A stretch of 64,000 nt of DNA from Odontocerum albicorne. Its lineage: Eukaryota; Arthropoda; Insecta; Trichoptera; Odontoceridae. Positions 33,440 to 44,312 of this stretch are shown here, in pieces. The position numbers and the translations under genes were made by a program. The stretch is taken from NCBI GenBank assembly GCA_949825065.1, contig OX463859.1:28227847-28291846 (forward strand). The letters run 5' to 3'. A model generated the notes under the pieces. The model had not been told where the DNA came from, ran no database searches, and saw only the letters and a list, made by a program, of their open reading frames with translations. The stretch's first letter is position 1. Each line of letters opens with the position of its first letter.

Positions 33440-34135
33440 ATCATGTACCAAAGAATGTTGAAAAGCAGTGCACACATGCATTATCACCCACTATACATAA
33501 ATTACGAACATGGGGCAGGTCAAGGCTCAGGCAATCAATGAGCTTAACATACAAAATGATATAAAAAAATAATCTAAAAAAACAATAAAAATTTTCACAT
33601 GCACAATCAAAATCTTGGAATGAAAATTTTCCATCTGGAGCCAAAAACTTCATATTTTGATTTGTCGCTCCATAGAACATTTTTCCAATCTTGAGTTGTC
33701 CATGACTGATGTTGTTTAGCCCATTCAAGTCTCTTCTTATTTGCATCATTTAGTAATGGTTTCTTCATGGCGATTCGACCGTGGAGACCAGCTTCCTTCG
33801 GGTGTCGCTTGACGGTGGAAACGCCTATTGGATGATCTCTTTTAAATGGTGAAGATTTGAGGGAGAGAGGGCATCAGAATAATATATTCAGTGAAACACG
33901 GAGGAGGCTCTGTTATGGTTTAGTGTTGTTTTGGCGGCAATTCAACAGGACTTTTGGCCTTCCTGATCGGTTTTCATCCTCCAAACGCCTAGTCAAAGTG
34001 TACTTTTTCAGAAAACAGTCAACTGTTCTCCTAGGAATCTTCATTTCTCTGTCAATTTCACTAACATTTTTACCCATATTGGAAAAAGCCACCATCATTG
34101 AACGGATTTCTGTATAATATTATTGAGTTTTGACC
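33440..34135 (-). pseudogene. Tc1-like transposase relic with an inverted internal block
   Basis: Minus strand: MVAFSNMGKNVSEIDREMKI, PRRTVDCFLKKYTLTRR and ENRSGRPKVL give the Tc1 N-terminal HTH (34098-33945). Then 33842-33600 gives DHPIGVSTVKRHPKEAGL, KRLEWAKQHQSWTTQDWKNV and LWSDKSKYEVFG (first catalytic Asp). The block 33845-33950 is inverted: on the plus strand it reads SVKHGGGSVMV and CFGGNSTG, which normally follows later in Tc1 proteins. Inactive. Confidence 0.75.
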
Positions 34136-34354
34136 ATTTTGATACGAGATTTTTGAAACGAACACAGTGCACTTTATCAAGGATTTTTCAAGACTTTATT
34201 TATTTATTTATTATTACACATGACAAGAAATATACACAATTTGAGAAAAAACAACAGGTAATTTGATTTGGACATACAATTTTAATGGATCTGGACTGAA
34301 AGCTAAAAGTAAATTAGACAAAGAACGTAATGGCGAATTGTTATCCCGTCTACC
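34136..34354. other. Lst2 intron sequence
   Basis: A TTTATTTATTTATTATTA stretch at 34195-34215. No feature otherwise. Confidence 0.4.
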
Positions 34355-34922
34355 TGTAAACCTAACACAATAAATGGATTAGCTCGCTTGGACTTCCTAA
34401 TGACAAACAATAGTGAATGTAAACCTAACACAATAAATGGATTAGCTCGCTTGGACTTCCTAATGACAAACAATAGTGAATGTAAACCTAACACAATAAA
34501 TGGATTAGCTCGCTTGGACTTCCTAATGACAAACAATAGTGAATGTAAACCTAACACAATAAATGGATTAGCTCGCTTGGACTTCCTAATGACAAACAAT
34601 AGTGAATGTAAACCTAACACAATAAATGGATTAGCTCGCTTGGACTTCCTAATGACAAACAATAGTGAATGTAAACCTAACACAATAAATGGATTAGCTC
34701 GCTTGGACTTCCGAATGACAAACAATAGTGAATGTAAACCTAACACAATAAATGGATTAGCTCGCTTGGACTTCCGAATGACAAACAATAGTGAATGTAA
34801 ACCTAACACAATAAATGGATTAGCTCGCTTGGACTTCCGAATGACAAACAATAGTGAATGTAAACCTAACACAATAAATGGATTAGCTCGCTTGGACTTC
34901 CGAATGACAAACAATAGTGAAT
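34355..34922. repeat. 63-bp minisatellite, 9 copies
   Basis: Unit TGTAAACCTAACACAATAAA-TGGATTAGCTCGCTTGGACTTCC-AATGACAAACAATAGTGAA. The first five units carry CTTCCTAATG and the last four CTTCCGAATG; otherwise they are identical. With a unit divisible by 3, frames stay open on both strands (about 200 codons); these are not genes. Confidence 0.97.
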
Positions 34923-35282
34923 GGTGACTGTTTTATAAAAAGCCGGTTTTTTAACAAAAGGCCTTCCAAATTCCAATCTCCATTGATACACATGTGATTT
35001 CTGTTAAATACAACGCAAAACGGTTATAATAATTTTATTTTATTCATTTTTCAGTGTAATATTGCATAATTACACGAATAACTCAATTATTAGGGAGTGG
35101 CGAAGACTTATATGTATATTTTAGCTTTTTTCTCTTTGAATGAAAGCTTGTTTTCTGTTAAAAATATATACTAAAATTAAATTAAGTCTTACAATCGATG
35201 GTTTCATGCAATTTTTTCCTTGTGTCTTGTAGCCATTTCCATAACTTACAATTGATCATTATTATTCTATATGACATTGCAG

Positions 35283-35444
35283 AGGAAATGTCAGACATGT
35301 TCAGGCCATTCCGAACTCTGCTGCACAAGATCAGGCAGCTGCTGTGGACACTGGACCGCAGGGAGCTGTACTTGCTGGAAAAGCTGCTCTGCACCAATGA
35401 GGATATCGCCAACATCCGATCCACAGTGGATGTCTCCACTGAAG
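35283..35444 (+). CDS. Lst2: Lst2 internal coding exon (N-terminal conserved block, part 6)
   Basis: 162 nt encoding [20 protein letters not shown], then [26 protein letters not shown], then a short variable tail. The MFRPFRTLL and [11 protein letters not shown] segments match the end of the conserved LST2 N-terminal domain and look particularly close to insect members. The acceptor is CATTGCAG and the donor GTAAGC. It ends one base into a codon. The region upstream carries a 63-bp minisatellite and a Tc1 relic. Confidence 0.92.
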
Positions 35445-35727
35445 GTAAGCTTCACTTAATCTATTAATACAAGTCTCAGATAATTGTTTACAGTTATCGT
35501 AAGACATACGTGTATTACAAATAAAATACTTTAAATAAAAATATAAAATGGAATAACCAGTCTCCCAGTCAAGATCTAAGATTAAGGAAATGGCGGAGAA
35601 AGACCCTCCTGAACCTAACAACATCTATATTAAAATATCCACCAAACCACAATTGATGAATAACAACGTGCAACTGTCGTTAGCAAATTGCTATTGACAC
35701 ATTTTCGTTAATGCTCCATATTGTAAT

Positions 35728-36165
35728 TGGTTTTATCAAACACTGTTTATTCCACTTTTTGTAACGGTATAACCTTACCGGTTTCAAGGCTTTCACCTCG
35801 TCATCAGGGGAGCACAAACAAGACTGAATTCTGTTCAAAGTGGCACCGACATACACACTTCTAACGGTAAACATTCAGGTTGGGGACTGTTCTATAATCT
35901 CTCCGCTGCTCGCCGAGGTTGTCCCATGCCTCCCCCAGCCGCCAGTCCCCAACCTGAATGTTTACCTTTAGAAGTGTGTATGTCGGTGCCAGTTCGGACA
36001 GAATTCAGTCTTGTTTGTTCTCCCCTGAAGATGAGGTGAAAGCCTTGAAACCGGTAGGGTTATGCTGTTACAAAAAGTTGAGAAACAGTTTTTGATAAAA
36101 CAAATTACAATGTCTTTAAACCTCCACAATGTTAATGCCTTAACTATAAATAATATAATGCTCCA
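35728..36165. mobile_element. Penelope-like terminal-repeat foldback
   Basis: Left TTTTATCAAACACTGTTTAT and right AACAGTTTTTGATAAAACAA enclose inverted arms with ACCGGTTTCAAGGCTTTCAC. The end GTCTTTAAACCTCCACAATG-TTAATGCCTTAACTAT matches the other copies. No GIY-YIG frame remains. Confidence 0.65.
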
Positions 36166-36275
36166 TATGTTTCTAGCAGGAGTGTGGAAACCAATATGAC
36201 CCAATATATCGGGTCCATCAACAATATTGTGTATAACCTATACTGTGTATACAGAATGTGACAATACTGTGTATA

Positions 36276-37311
36276 TCAAGTCTGTAAATATGAAACTGGA
36301 TTTTTTTTATAGAAAATACACATTTAGTGTATGAAAATGGTAAAAAATATTTTATTCAAAGTATTGCCCATCGCTAGCTATACATTTTTCCCATCTCTCT
36401 GGCAATTTGTGGATGCCATGCCAAAAAAATTGTAGCTCTTTTGAGGCCAACCAATCATCAAGCCATTTTCATAAGAAGTGAAGCGCTGCTCAGCAAGTGC
36501 GTCTCCCATCGATGCAAATAAGTAGTAATCAGATGGAGCCAAGTCAGGTGAGTAAGCCGCATGTAAAAGTATTTGCATACTTAACGCCTCAATCGTTTCC
36601 TTGGCCGGTTTTGCTGTGTGCGATGGTGCATTATCATGAAGCAAAATCACTTTGTGTTGCCTCTTTTGTTATTCTGGTCGTTTTTCATGCAATGCTTGGT
36701 TCAAATCCATCATTTGTTGTCGGTAGCGTTCAGTCTTAACGGTTTCGCCAGGTTTTAGCAACTCATAATAGATAATACCCTTCTGATCCCACCAAACACA
36801 GAGCATTGTCTTCCGTCCATAGCGATTTGGCCTTGCAGTCGACGGCTTGTCATGTTACATTTAATTGATCCGCGAGTTGTTGTTGCGGTTGAGCGTCATC
36901 CTCATCCAACAATGCTAACAATTCGGCGTCTACAAACTTTCTCGGTGGTCTTCCACGTTCTTCGTTTCTCACGTCAAAATCGCCACTTTTTAATTTTTTA
37001 AACCACTCAATGCACCGTTATTTACCAAGAGCATGCTCACCGTAAGCTTCAGCAAACATTTCTGCAGCAGTTTTCTTCTAATGGTAACAGAAAATCAATG
37101 CTGTCCGCAAATCGTAGTTTTTAGGCACAAAAACAGACATGTTCAATGCTATGAAAACATATGTAGTTGTATTAAACTTGTATTGTTGTAAGTTAAAAGT
37201 CTGACAAATGTAAACACAAGAAAAAGGCGCCAACGACAAGGTTTGACAGTCACTACATTGACAACGAGAGCCATCTATGAGCAAATTCCGGTTTCATATT
37301 TACAGACCTGT
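36276..37311 (-). mobile_element. Mariner with TIRs, internally deleted and frameshifted
   Basis: Ends AGTCTGTAAATATGAAACTG and TTCCGGTTTCATATTTACAG-ACCTG. The minus strand starts MSVFVPKNYDLRTALIFCYH near 37140, continues TAAEMFAEAYGEHALG and CIEWFKKLKSGDFDVRNEER GR, then skips the first catalytic region and resumes at KPSTARPNRYGRKTMLCVWW, ILLHDNAPSHTAKPA and SPDLAPSDYYLFASM. Stops and a late frameshift make it inactive. Same subfamily as 12900-13619. Confidence 0.87.
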
Positions 37312-37420
37312 GACTTGAATGGAAAATGGACATGTTTATCCACCTTACAGTTAATTGGACAATAAGTATTCAGTATCCACATGATTTCTTGTAATTTATG
37401 AAATACTTAAAATATTCCAG

Positions 37421-37595
37421 GTCTCAACATGGACGGTGATTGCTACCCGGACATATCGGAGTTTGTGAGTCGGTTCTACTCGGACAACGCACACTGCAAG
37501 GACATGCTCAACCAGATGGTAGGCTGCGAGTGGGGAGCACACCCCAGCGATTCCCTCAACTCCCGCCTGGATACTTCCATCACAGCTACTGACAG
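37421..37595 (+). CDS. Lst2: Lst2 internal coding exon (linker after conserved block)
   Basis: 175 nt encoding GLNMDGDCYPDISEFVSRFY, then SDNAHCKDMLNQMVGCEW and a Ser-rich end SRLDTSITATD. The acceptor is TATTCCAG and the donor CAG|GTAAGA. The phases match the exons on both sides (2 nt complete the previous codon; AG is left for the next). This stretch is less conserved across the family. It is assigned to Lst2 by position, phase and continuity of the frame. The preceding intron contains a deleted mariner and a Penelope-type repeat. Confidence 0.85.
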
Positions 37596-37889
37596 GTAAG
37601 AATCGGACTATTTGATAAAGTTCACTTTTGAAAAATTCATAATAGAATAATGGTTTGTAATCAACTTGAATTGCAGCAAATATTTAAAAAAAAAAGGTTG
37701 GAATTTTTTTTTTAAAATAAGGTCGAGATGAACATCCCCATTTTTTTAAATAATGTTCAGTTGACGGCATTCGTCTTATCTGGCTTGAAAATTTTAAACC
37801 ACACGCCTACATGTTTCCCGAGGTATGGCTTCAATCTCTAGATGAATGTTATTTTTCAATTGCGGCGTAGTCATTTTATTATTTCTATA

Positions 37890-39058
37890 AGGTCTTTCAA
37901 ATTGAGCGGTTTTTTTAATTCTTGGTTAACCCTTCCCTTACGGTGATAAAAATAATACGCGTGCTCCGGTGTTGGGTAGTGAGGACGCAATAAAAAATTA
38001 GCGATTTTAAATCGGAAAAATAAGAACATTCATAGATAATCCCTTTAATTAATTATAATTGAAGTTAAAAATTATAATAATTGAGATTTATTTGCTGAAA
38101 ACATTATAAACCATCTGGCAACGCTCACGGAACGGGCGTACGTCTAACCTATTTGCAAGCTTAGAAGCCACTAGTGGCGCGGAACGCAGTCGCATACCCC
38201 GGCGCTTACGCTTAATGCTTGCGACGTTGAGACAATTCAGCTCCTCGCAATTCAGTCTAGTATGCAAGAGTGAGATGCGAATATAGTGTCGCGCTTCCCG
38301 CATACTATTCACCTATCGTCAAGACGAGGCACTCGCAGCGTTTAAATGCGAATTTGTTTTCGATCTTTACAAAACACCTCGATGTAGTCGATAAATTCTG
38401 ATTATTATTAATATTATTTTTTAAATCAATGTGTAAATATATTATGGAGGAATACCTAAAATCTTAGCCTTGTATTAATTATATTTATAGAGATATTGAT
38501 GGTTATTAGAAGCAACGTGTAGAAGATACCCAACACAGGGAAGGAAAGGTTAAAACACAGATGGCGTCGCGAACTTGCCTAGGTCTTGTGACATTTAAAA
38601 AGTATAATGTATGACATTTATAAAAATGGAGTCGTATACAATATAACAACGCGTTCAAATTGAGAATTATTGTATCTATAGTAATCTCCGGAAACGGTGA
38701 TGTTAATTGGCCACCAAGATCATGTGATCTGACACCGTTGGACTATTTTCTCTGGAGTTACGTGAAAATCCAGGTCTATAAGAATGACCCCCCAATCAAT
38801 TCCTGAGCTGAAGGACGAAATTATTCGCGTTATTGGTGAGTTAGAACCGCAATTATGCCAAAATGTCATCGAAAATTTTGACAAAAGAGTGAACATCTGT
38901 GGAGCTGCTAGAGGTGGACATTTGGCGGATATTGTATATTGTGTTTAAATGGCATACATTATACTTCAATGACCAATAAAAAGTTTTTTGAAATCAAAGT
39001 AAATTGTGTGTTTTATTCAAGAATTAAAAAAAAACCGCTCAATTTGAAATACCCTTTA
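37890..39058 (+). mobile_element. Second copy of the 545-bp Tc1/mariner-type element, with nested MITE
   Basis: The same TIRs and C-terminal transposase piece (with one frameshift in the NDPP-IPELK region). Removing the nested MITE and one TTAA leaves 545 bp, the same length as the copy at 32164, so both descend from one internally deleted founder. Confidence 0.82.
37930..38549. mobile_element. piggyBac-type MITE (family P1) nested in a Tc1/mariner-type element
   Basis: TTAA at 37926-37929 and 38550-38553. Ends CCCTTCCCTTACGGTG and CACAGGGAAGGAAAGG. The interior resembles the 5401 copy but is about 45 bp longer. Confidence 0.8.
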
Positions 39059-39485
39059 TATTATGCTCGACATTTTAGGAATCCTCACAAAAAAAATTTA
39101 TTGGGGACAAATGAGGACTCCATTGTGATCGCACAATGGTCCCCCCTTCGTGAAATGAATTTTTCAGAAAACATCTCTTGAACCACTTTCAAACTGTTAT
39201 TGGGTATGTGACAAGTTGGGTATATTACTGACCGCTTTTGGATCAGAAATGCACTCTTTGTTTTTAATAGCAAAAAAATATCTTAAACATTCAATGTAGA
39301 TTTTTGTCAAAATTTACCGTAGACGAAATTTTAGTTGATAAATTCGATATGTGAATAATAACACTGAGGAACAACGTTTTTGCTTCCTGGAGTCTGATAC
39401 ACATTTTTAATGCAGTTTCGAATGCTGATTTTATTGGTATCATTAAAAAAAAGTCTGTATCACGTATAGTTTTTAATTTATCATA

Positions 39486-40416
39486 CGAGGCATATCCAGA
39501 AAGTAAGTGTACTGAATTTTTGTAGGTTAAAATTTTTTTTATTTAAACAAAAAAATTACGTGGTTACCGTAGTACATATGTAAGCTATTTTTCGACATAG
39601 TCGCCATTCCTCTCAATGCAGGTGGTGAAGCGGGGTATCAATTTTTGATGCCTTCCTCGAAGTAGTTTCCCGCCAACCCCTCCGTCCACTTCTCCACCTC
39701 TTCCTTTACCTCCTCGTCGGTTGAAAACCTTTTTCCACCCATGTGCAGCTTTAGGGAGGTAAAGAGATAGTAATCTGAAGGTGCTAGGTCAGGGGAATGC
39801 GCGGGATGGTTCAGGACATCCCATTTAAACGAGGCGAGCAGTTCCGTCTGGCATTGTCGTGCAACAGACAGTCTCCCTTTGTCAGCATGCCTCTCCTCTT
39901 GTTCTGAATCGCCCTCCGCAATTTTTTTAGGGTCTCACAGTATCTTGCAGAGTTGATGGTCTCCCCTTGAGGCATATATTCAATTAAAATTATGCCTTGA
40001 CAGTCCCAAAACATGGATGCCATGATTTTCTTGGCTGAAATTGTGGTTTTGAACTTTTTGGCGGAGGGTGAAGAGGTGCGACGCCACTGTTGAGACTACC
40101 TTTTGGTTTCAGGCGTGTAGTGTGCAACCCAAGTTTCATCTCCAGTAACGATGGAGCGGAGAAATTCATCTCCATGGAGTTTGCAGCGCCTCAAAAACTC
40201 TTGCCCGGCCTCCACTCGATTCAACTTGGCGGGAGATGGGGTTGACATTTTTCACGAAATGTGTTGTCGCGTCGACACTTCTCAACGTACTGACCTCGAA
40301 CCGGTCTCGTTGCGGAGAGGAAGGGTCAGGCTACACGGAAATGTAGCCAACATGTCGAAAATAAAATCCATCCGGTCGTGAGAGCCTCAGTACACTTACT
40401 TTCTGGATACGCCTCG
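39486..40416 (-). mobile_element. Deleted mariner nested in the Cys-rich-ORF element
   Basis: TIRs CGAGGCATATCCAGAAAGTA and complement, TA on both sides. The minus strand keeps SMFWDCQGIILIEYMPQGET, LKKLRRAIQNKRRGML, CLLHDNAR (with a small deletion), SPDLAPSDYYLF and GLAGNYFEEGIKK. 931 bp, with the N-terminal and first-catalytic regions mostly lost. A second copy is at 53344-54268. Confidence 0.82.
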
Positions 40417-40785
40417 TATTTTTGAAAATTCTACTTACGCTCTACATAGTACAAAGGAAATGTATCTACTTGTCACCAATTTTAAATTTTTTTGGAAGTT
40501 TTCTGTTGTATTGCGCTCTTGGATTGGTCTTTAATTGTAGTCCAGCAATAATCCGCTACAATGGCTGGATTCCATTTTCCGTGGTATCGTTTTTCTATCC
40601 CTGATATATCCTGATGAAAGTGCTCTTCATGCTCGTCACTTATAGCACCAAGTTATTAAGTGTGGTTCATTGGAAGTTGATGGTAGGTGGTATTCCGTAT
40701 CCGTATAATGTTTGTTTACCGCATGGTGTCATCATCTTCTTCATCTAGTGTCCAAAATGAAGGCGATATTGGAATTGGTAGCGTA

Positions 40786-41126
40786 TCACTGTGATAGGTC
40801 GAATTGCGGAATGAAGATTCGGGACCCAATCACATTACTTAAACAAAAGTAGCAATCAGTTGCGTGATCTTTTTGCTCTCTCCATACCATGGGAACAGCA
40901 AATGTCATTGATTTTCTGGCACCTTTAAGCCAAGCTCGCAAATTTACCGCACAAGTAACGCAGCAAATGTGAGGCGCCCATGATTTATCCTGGTCTCCGA
41001 TCTTGCAGGCAAAATATAACTCATATGCCTTCCATATTAAAGGTGTTATATTTCTATGCTGTTCCTTGAACGCAAACCCCCCACAAACGTAACAAAAAGA
41101 GTTTGGGCTATTAATGCACTTCCTTG
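40786..41126 (-). CDS. Cys-rich repeat-encoded protein, N-terminal part
   Basis: Minus-strand open frame: MPRKCINSPNSFCYVCGGFA, IWKAYELYFACKIGDQDKSW, APHICCVTCAVNLRAWLKGA, KSMTFAVPMVWREQKDHATD, CYFCLSNV. CxxC and CxxC-type pairs (CYVC, CCVTC, CYFC) with His suggest zinc binding. The same layout occurs in a widespread uncharacterised arthropod repeat-encoded family. I start at the Met before PRKC. An in-frame upstream extension to 41169 exists. The continuation toward the SDEHEEHFHQ segment is broken. Function unknown. Confidence 0.6.
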
Positions 41127-41470
41127 GCATATTTATCATTTCAAAATAAGTTTTATCACTCAAAATCACAAAATTTCTCGCTTAAATCACACATTACCTA
41201 TTAATACCACTTTGATATAACCTGCAATGAATGGTAAATGGCAGTTATGCAATGCGGTTACGGTGTTGCCAGTATTAGATTTAATTTAAAAATAATTTTT
41301 CCCTAAAACAGTTTTTTAAGTATTTCTCGGAATTCTGACGTGTCAGGATAATAAAAAATACATATTATTGTAACGTAGTGTATGTTATATTATAATCACG
41401 TCAATTTGTTTGACAAACAAAAAAAAATCCAAAATTGTTCCTCAGTGTAATCTAATCATTTTTGTTACAG

Positions 41471-43819
41471 CCCCAGTGTTATAAATGAAGAAGACATCAT
41501 ATTAGAAAACATAGAAGACACAACTTTAACATCTGAAGTGTTAAATAAATCTTCTGACTCTTCAAACAATGACACGGAACAGACTATCTTAGAAGAAAGC
41601 AACGAGCCGACAGTTTCAACTCCTGAAGACCTTACCACTAAAACAAAGGATGAATATGGGATCAATATAGATCACGTTGACACTGGTAATGGAAAAGAAT
41701 TTGTTTGTAGAACAGAAGATATCATTAGACTCAATGTTCAAGCTGCTGAAGAAAATGAGACGATAAAAGAAAAAGAGCTTGAAAGTATTCAAGAAGGGCT
41801 TAGTGTTACGAGGACAGAGAGAAGAAACTCAAATAGATCTATCGGAAGTAGCCGGAAATCTAGTCGCAATGAAAGTGTGTCTAGCAATCATGCTAGTGAA
41901 TTCATGATTAGAAATCTCTCCAGCAACGGTCTGTCTATGTTCGATCCCTTGGCTGCTGCTAGTACTAGCTCTGTAAATATAAACCCCATTCCATCGGACA
42001 ACAACGTTCTCTTGCCTGATCAGTTACTGGTTTCCAATCTTTCTGACCAAGTTTCCGAAATAGCCGACAAACTCTCTCATATAACATACGGAGATATCCC
42101 CGAAAATGCTATGGACAATCCGAGAAATTTTTCACTTATGGATTCTTCTATTAGTAATCTTTTACAGGACCAAGTTTCAGGACAGATCTATTCATTTTCA
42201 ACTAACGATGTATCGAATCTGGGTACAGATCCCGAGTTTCAAATCTCACTGAACAATGTTAACTATTCTCCTTCGAGGACTGAAAAAGTAGTCAACATGC
42301 CTTCAACTAGTCACGGATACCTCATTCCTAATGCGATCAGTCAAGAACCCGCTATATTGGCTACACTCTCCAATAACAATCCTGCGATATATGATGAAGA
42401 TATGTTCATCAATCCAATCAATAATCCTATGATGATGAATCAACAGTCTATAAGTCTCGCTAATATTGAAAATCAAATGTTCGGCGATTCTATTTCAGTT
42501 GCCAACGCAAACCTAAGCTCGTTACTTTTGACCAACGAAGAGTTTCAAAACAGATTTTTGACTCAAAACAATACCGACTCATCAGTCACTTCAAATTTTG
42601 ATAATGGCAATTTCTACAGTGCGAATAATGAAACTTTGACTTCTGAAAAAGTGAACAGTTGCGAATCAGGGAATGTTGCGCCTAGAGAAAGAGCGAAATT
42701 CTTAGTTGGATACGAAAGCGATTCTAACGAACCGACACCCGGAGATTCCGGAATCTGTACAGAAAATACCAGTTTAGATAGATCACCAGATTTCGATGTT
42801 AAAGACATAAGCAATTCCAAAAATAATCCAACAAGTTCGGTGAAAACGAACAGTCAACCAGTGCTTGCTCAAAATACAGGTAACGATTTAAATATAGATA
42901 ATTTGAGGGCGGAAACAAATTATGGACATTTTATGGATCATAATTGTATTTTGTCCAATGACAATAACCCAAGACTGAACAGCGAAGGGAAAAATATTTT
43001 AGACAACTCAGTCAATCAGCTTAGTAGTTCTTTCTCAACGAGCAATAAAGGTAGTAATACTATTAACATGACAAATTGTAATAGAGAACAAGATGTGATT
43101 AGCTCTTATATGAACTATTCTGAAAATTCTGCGAGTGTACAAAAGAATGAAGCAGGCCCTTCTCAAAGCATGCAAAGTCCGGAATTCATTCAGAGTCCTC
43201 ACGATACTAGCGACGCTGGTGATATTAGTGTTATAAGTGATTGTAAACATTTAACAGATGTGGCGGACGTCTCGAAAGCTTGTGATACAAATTTGTGTTC
43301 AAATCATTTAGATACTGAAATTGCTCCAACCCATGACAGTAGTGTAATAGAGTGTAATCTAAACCAACGGACACCTTCTAGTAATGACGCTAGCTCTAGT
43401 GTTAAGATTGACGATTGTGATAATAATGTAAGTGATAAAGAAAACGAAACTAGTGTTAATGAAAGGACTTCAATTGAATCTACGATAGTTGCTGTAGAAA
43501 GAGTTGTTTCAACGGATTCTGCAGCTACCACAAATGCCAACAACACGCCTAGGGACGATAATGTTATGCAGAAAAACCATGATTCAAGTCAGTCTAGCAA
43601 TACAGGTGGACCTAGTTCAAGTTCTACAACAGGTGTTTTAAATCAACGGAAGTTGAAAAAATCTTCGAGTCCAAAGAACAAAAAGAAAGGATCCAGATCT
43701 CGGGGGTCTTCCAAGGATTTGAGGGTCTGGTCTCCGGGTAGATTCGTTCTGGAGAATACAAGATCTCGAGTAGAAAGGAGTCCGATGAAGCTCAACTTGG
43801 AACAACTTGTCGATGATGG
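41471..43819 (+). CDS. Lst2: Lst2 large internal exon: low-complexity central region
   Basis: A single 2,349-nt open exon (782 codons plus a codon shared with the previous exon). It is rich in Ser, Asn, Asp and Thr and looks intrinsically disordered, with no membrane segment. Basic Ser-Arg patches occur near residues 95-120 (RTERRNSNRSIGSSRKSS) and near the C-terminal end (KKSSSPKNKKKGSRSRGSS), followed by WSPGRFVLENTRSRVERSP and LNLEQLVDDG. In LST2 proteins the segment between the N-terminal block and the C-terminal FYVE finger is likewise long and disordered. The acceptor is TTTTGTTACAG and the donor is GG|GTGAGT. It ends two bases into a codon, so the gene must continue. No stop or FYVE cysteines occur here. 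A transposable element ends 22 bp before it. Confidence 0.88.
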
Positions 43820-43989
43820 GTGAGTTATAAATTTGTTAATTAATTATTTTAAATCTGCCTGTCGGATATATTTGAATTAATAAGACTGCATTCCTATAAC
43901 CTGCAGGTAACTTGGATTATCTCTGATATTACTGTAGGTTGGCACAAAATGCAAGCCCACTATACAGCAGGACTTTCATGAAAAAATTT

Positions 43990-44312
43990 CTGATGTATTG
44001 TTTATAGTTAAGGCATTAACGTTGTGGAGGTTTAAACACATTGTAAATTGTAGTACATCGAGGCGAACATCTGGTAAACACATATATCCCAAAAATTTCT
44101 CCGCTGCTGGCCGAGATCGTCCCATGCCTCCCTCAGCCCTCAGTCTCCAACCCGAATGTCCCCAACCGTTAGAAGTGTGTACCAGTTCGAACATAATTCA
44201 GTCTTGTTTGTGCTACCCTGAAGATGAGGTGAAAACCTTGAAACCGGTAGGGTTATACCGTTACAAAAAGTGGAATAAACAGTGTTTGATAAAACAAATT
44301 ACAATTTCTGAT
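43990..44312. mobile_element. Penelope-like terminal-repeat copy with endonuclease stub
   Basis: Starts with GTTTATAGTTAAGGCATTAA, then a stub related to the EHLLNSYIPKISPLLAEI end of the 14490 copy, then the right arm through AAACCGGTAGGGTTATACCG and AACAGTGTTTGATAAAACAA. It lies 170 bp downstream of the Lst2 donor at 43820. Confidence 0.65.

Larger units (their letters stand above)
39362..41448 (-). mobile_element. TIR element (CACTGAGGAACAA ends, TAA duplication) encoding a Cys-rich protein
   Basis: CACTGAGGAACAA at 39362 and TTGTTCCTCAGTG ending at 41448, each bordered by TAA. It carries the Cys-rich frame at 40786-41151 and, at 40425-40640 on the same strand, a degenerate C-terminal piece (SDEHEEHFHQDISGIEKRYH, GKWNPAIVADYCW). 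A mariner is nested inside. CACTG ends with a 3-bp duplication recall CACTA/EnSpm or Chapaev elements, but I see no transposase signature, so the class is open. Confidence 0.65.

Noticed and set aside
34303..34927. A 203-codon minus-strand and 179-codon plus-strand repetitive protein
   Set aside because: Product of the 63-bp minisatellite; open on both strands for the same reason, with no start context or homology.
40786..41169. The Cys-rich frame as a host zinc-finger (ZAD or FYVE) gene
   Set aside because: Its CYVC/CCVTC/CYFC layout does not match FYVE or classical ZAD spacing, it lies on the opposite strand to Lst2, and it is bounded by transposon-like inverted ends.
41538..43823. The 761-codon frame as a separate gene starting at its first Met
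   Set aside because: The frame is open upstream to a good splice acceptor at 41470, joins the preceding Lst2 exon in phase, and ends in a splice donor before the in-frame stop.
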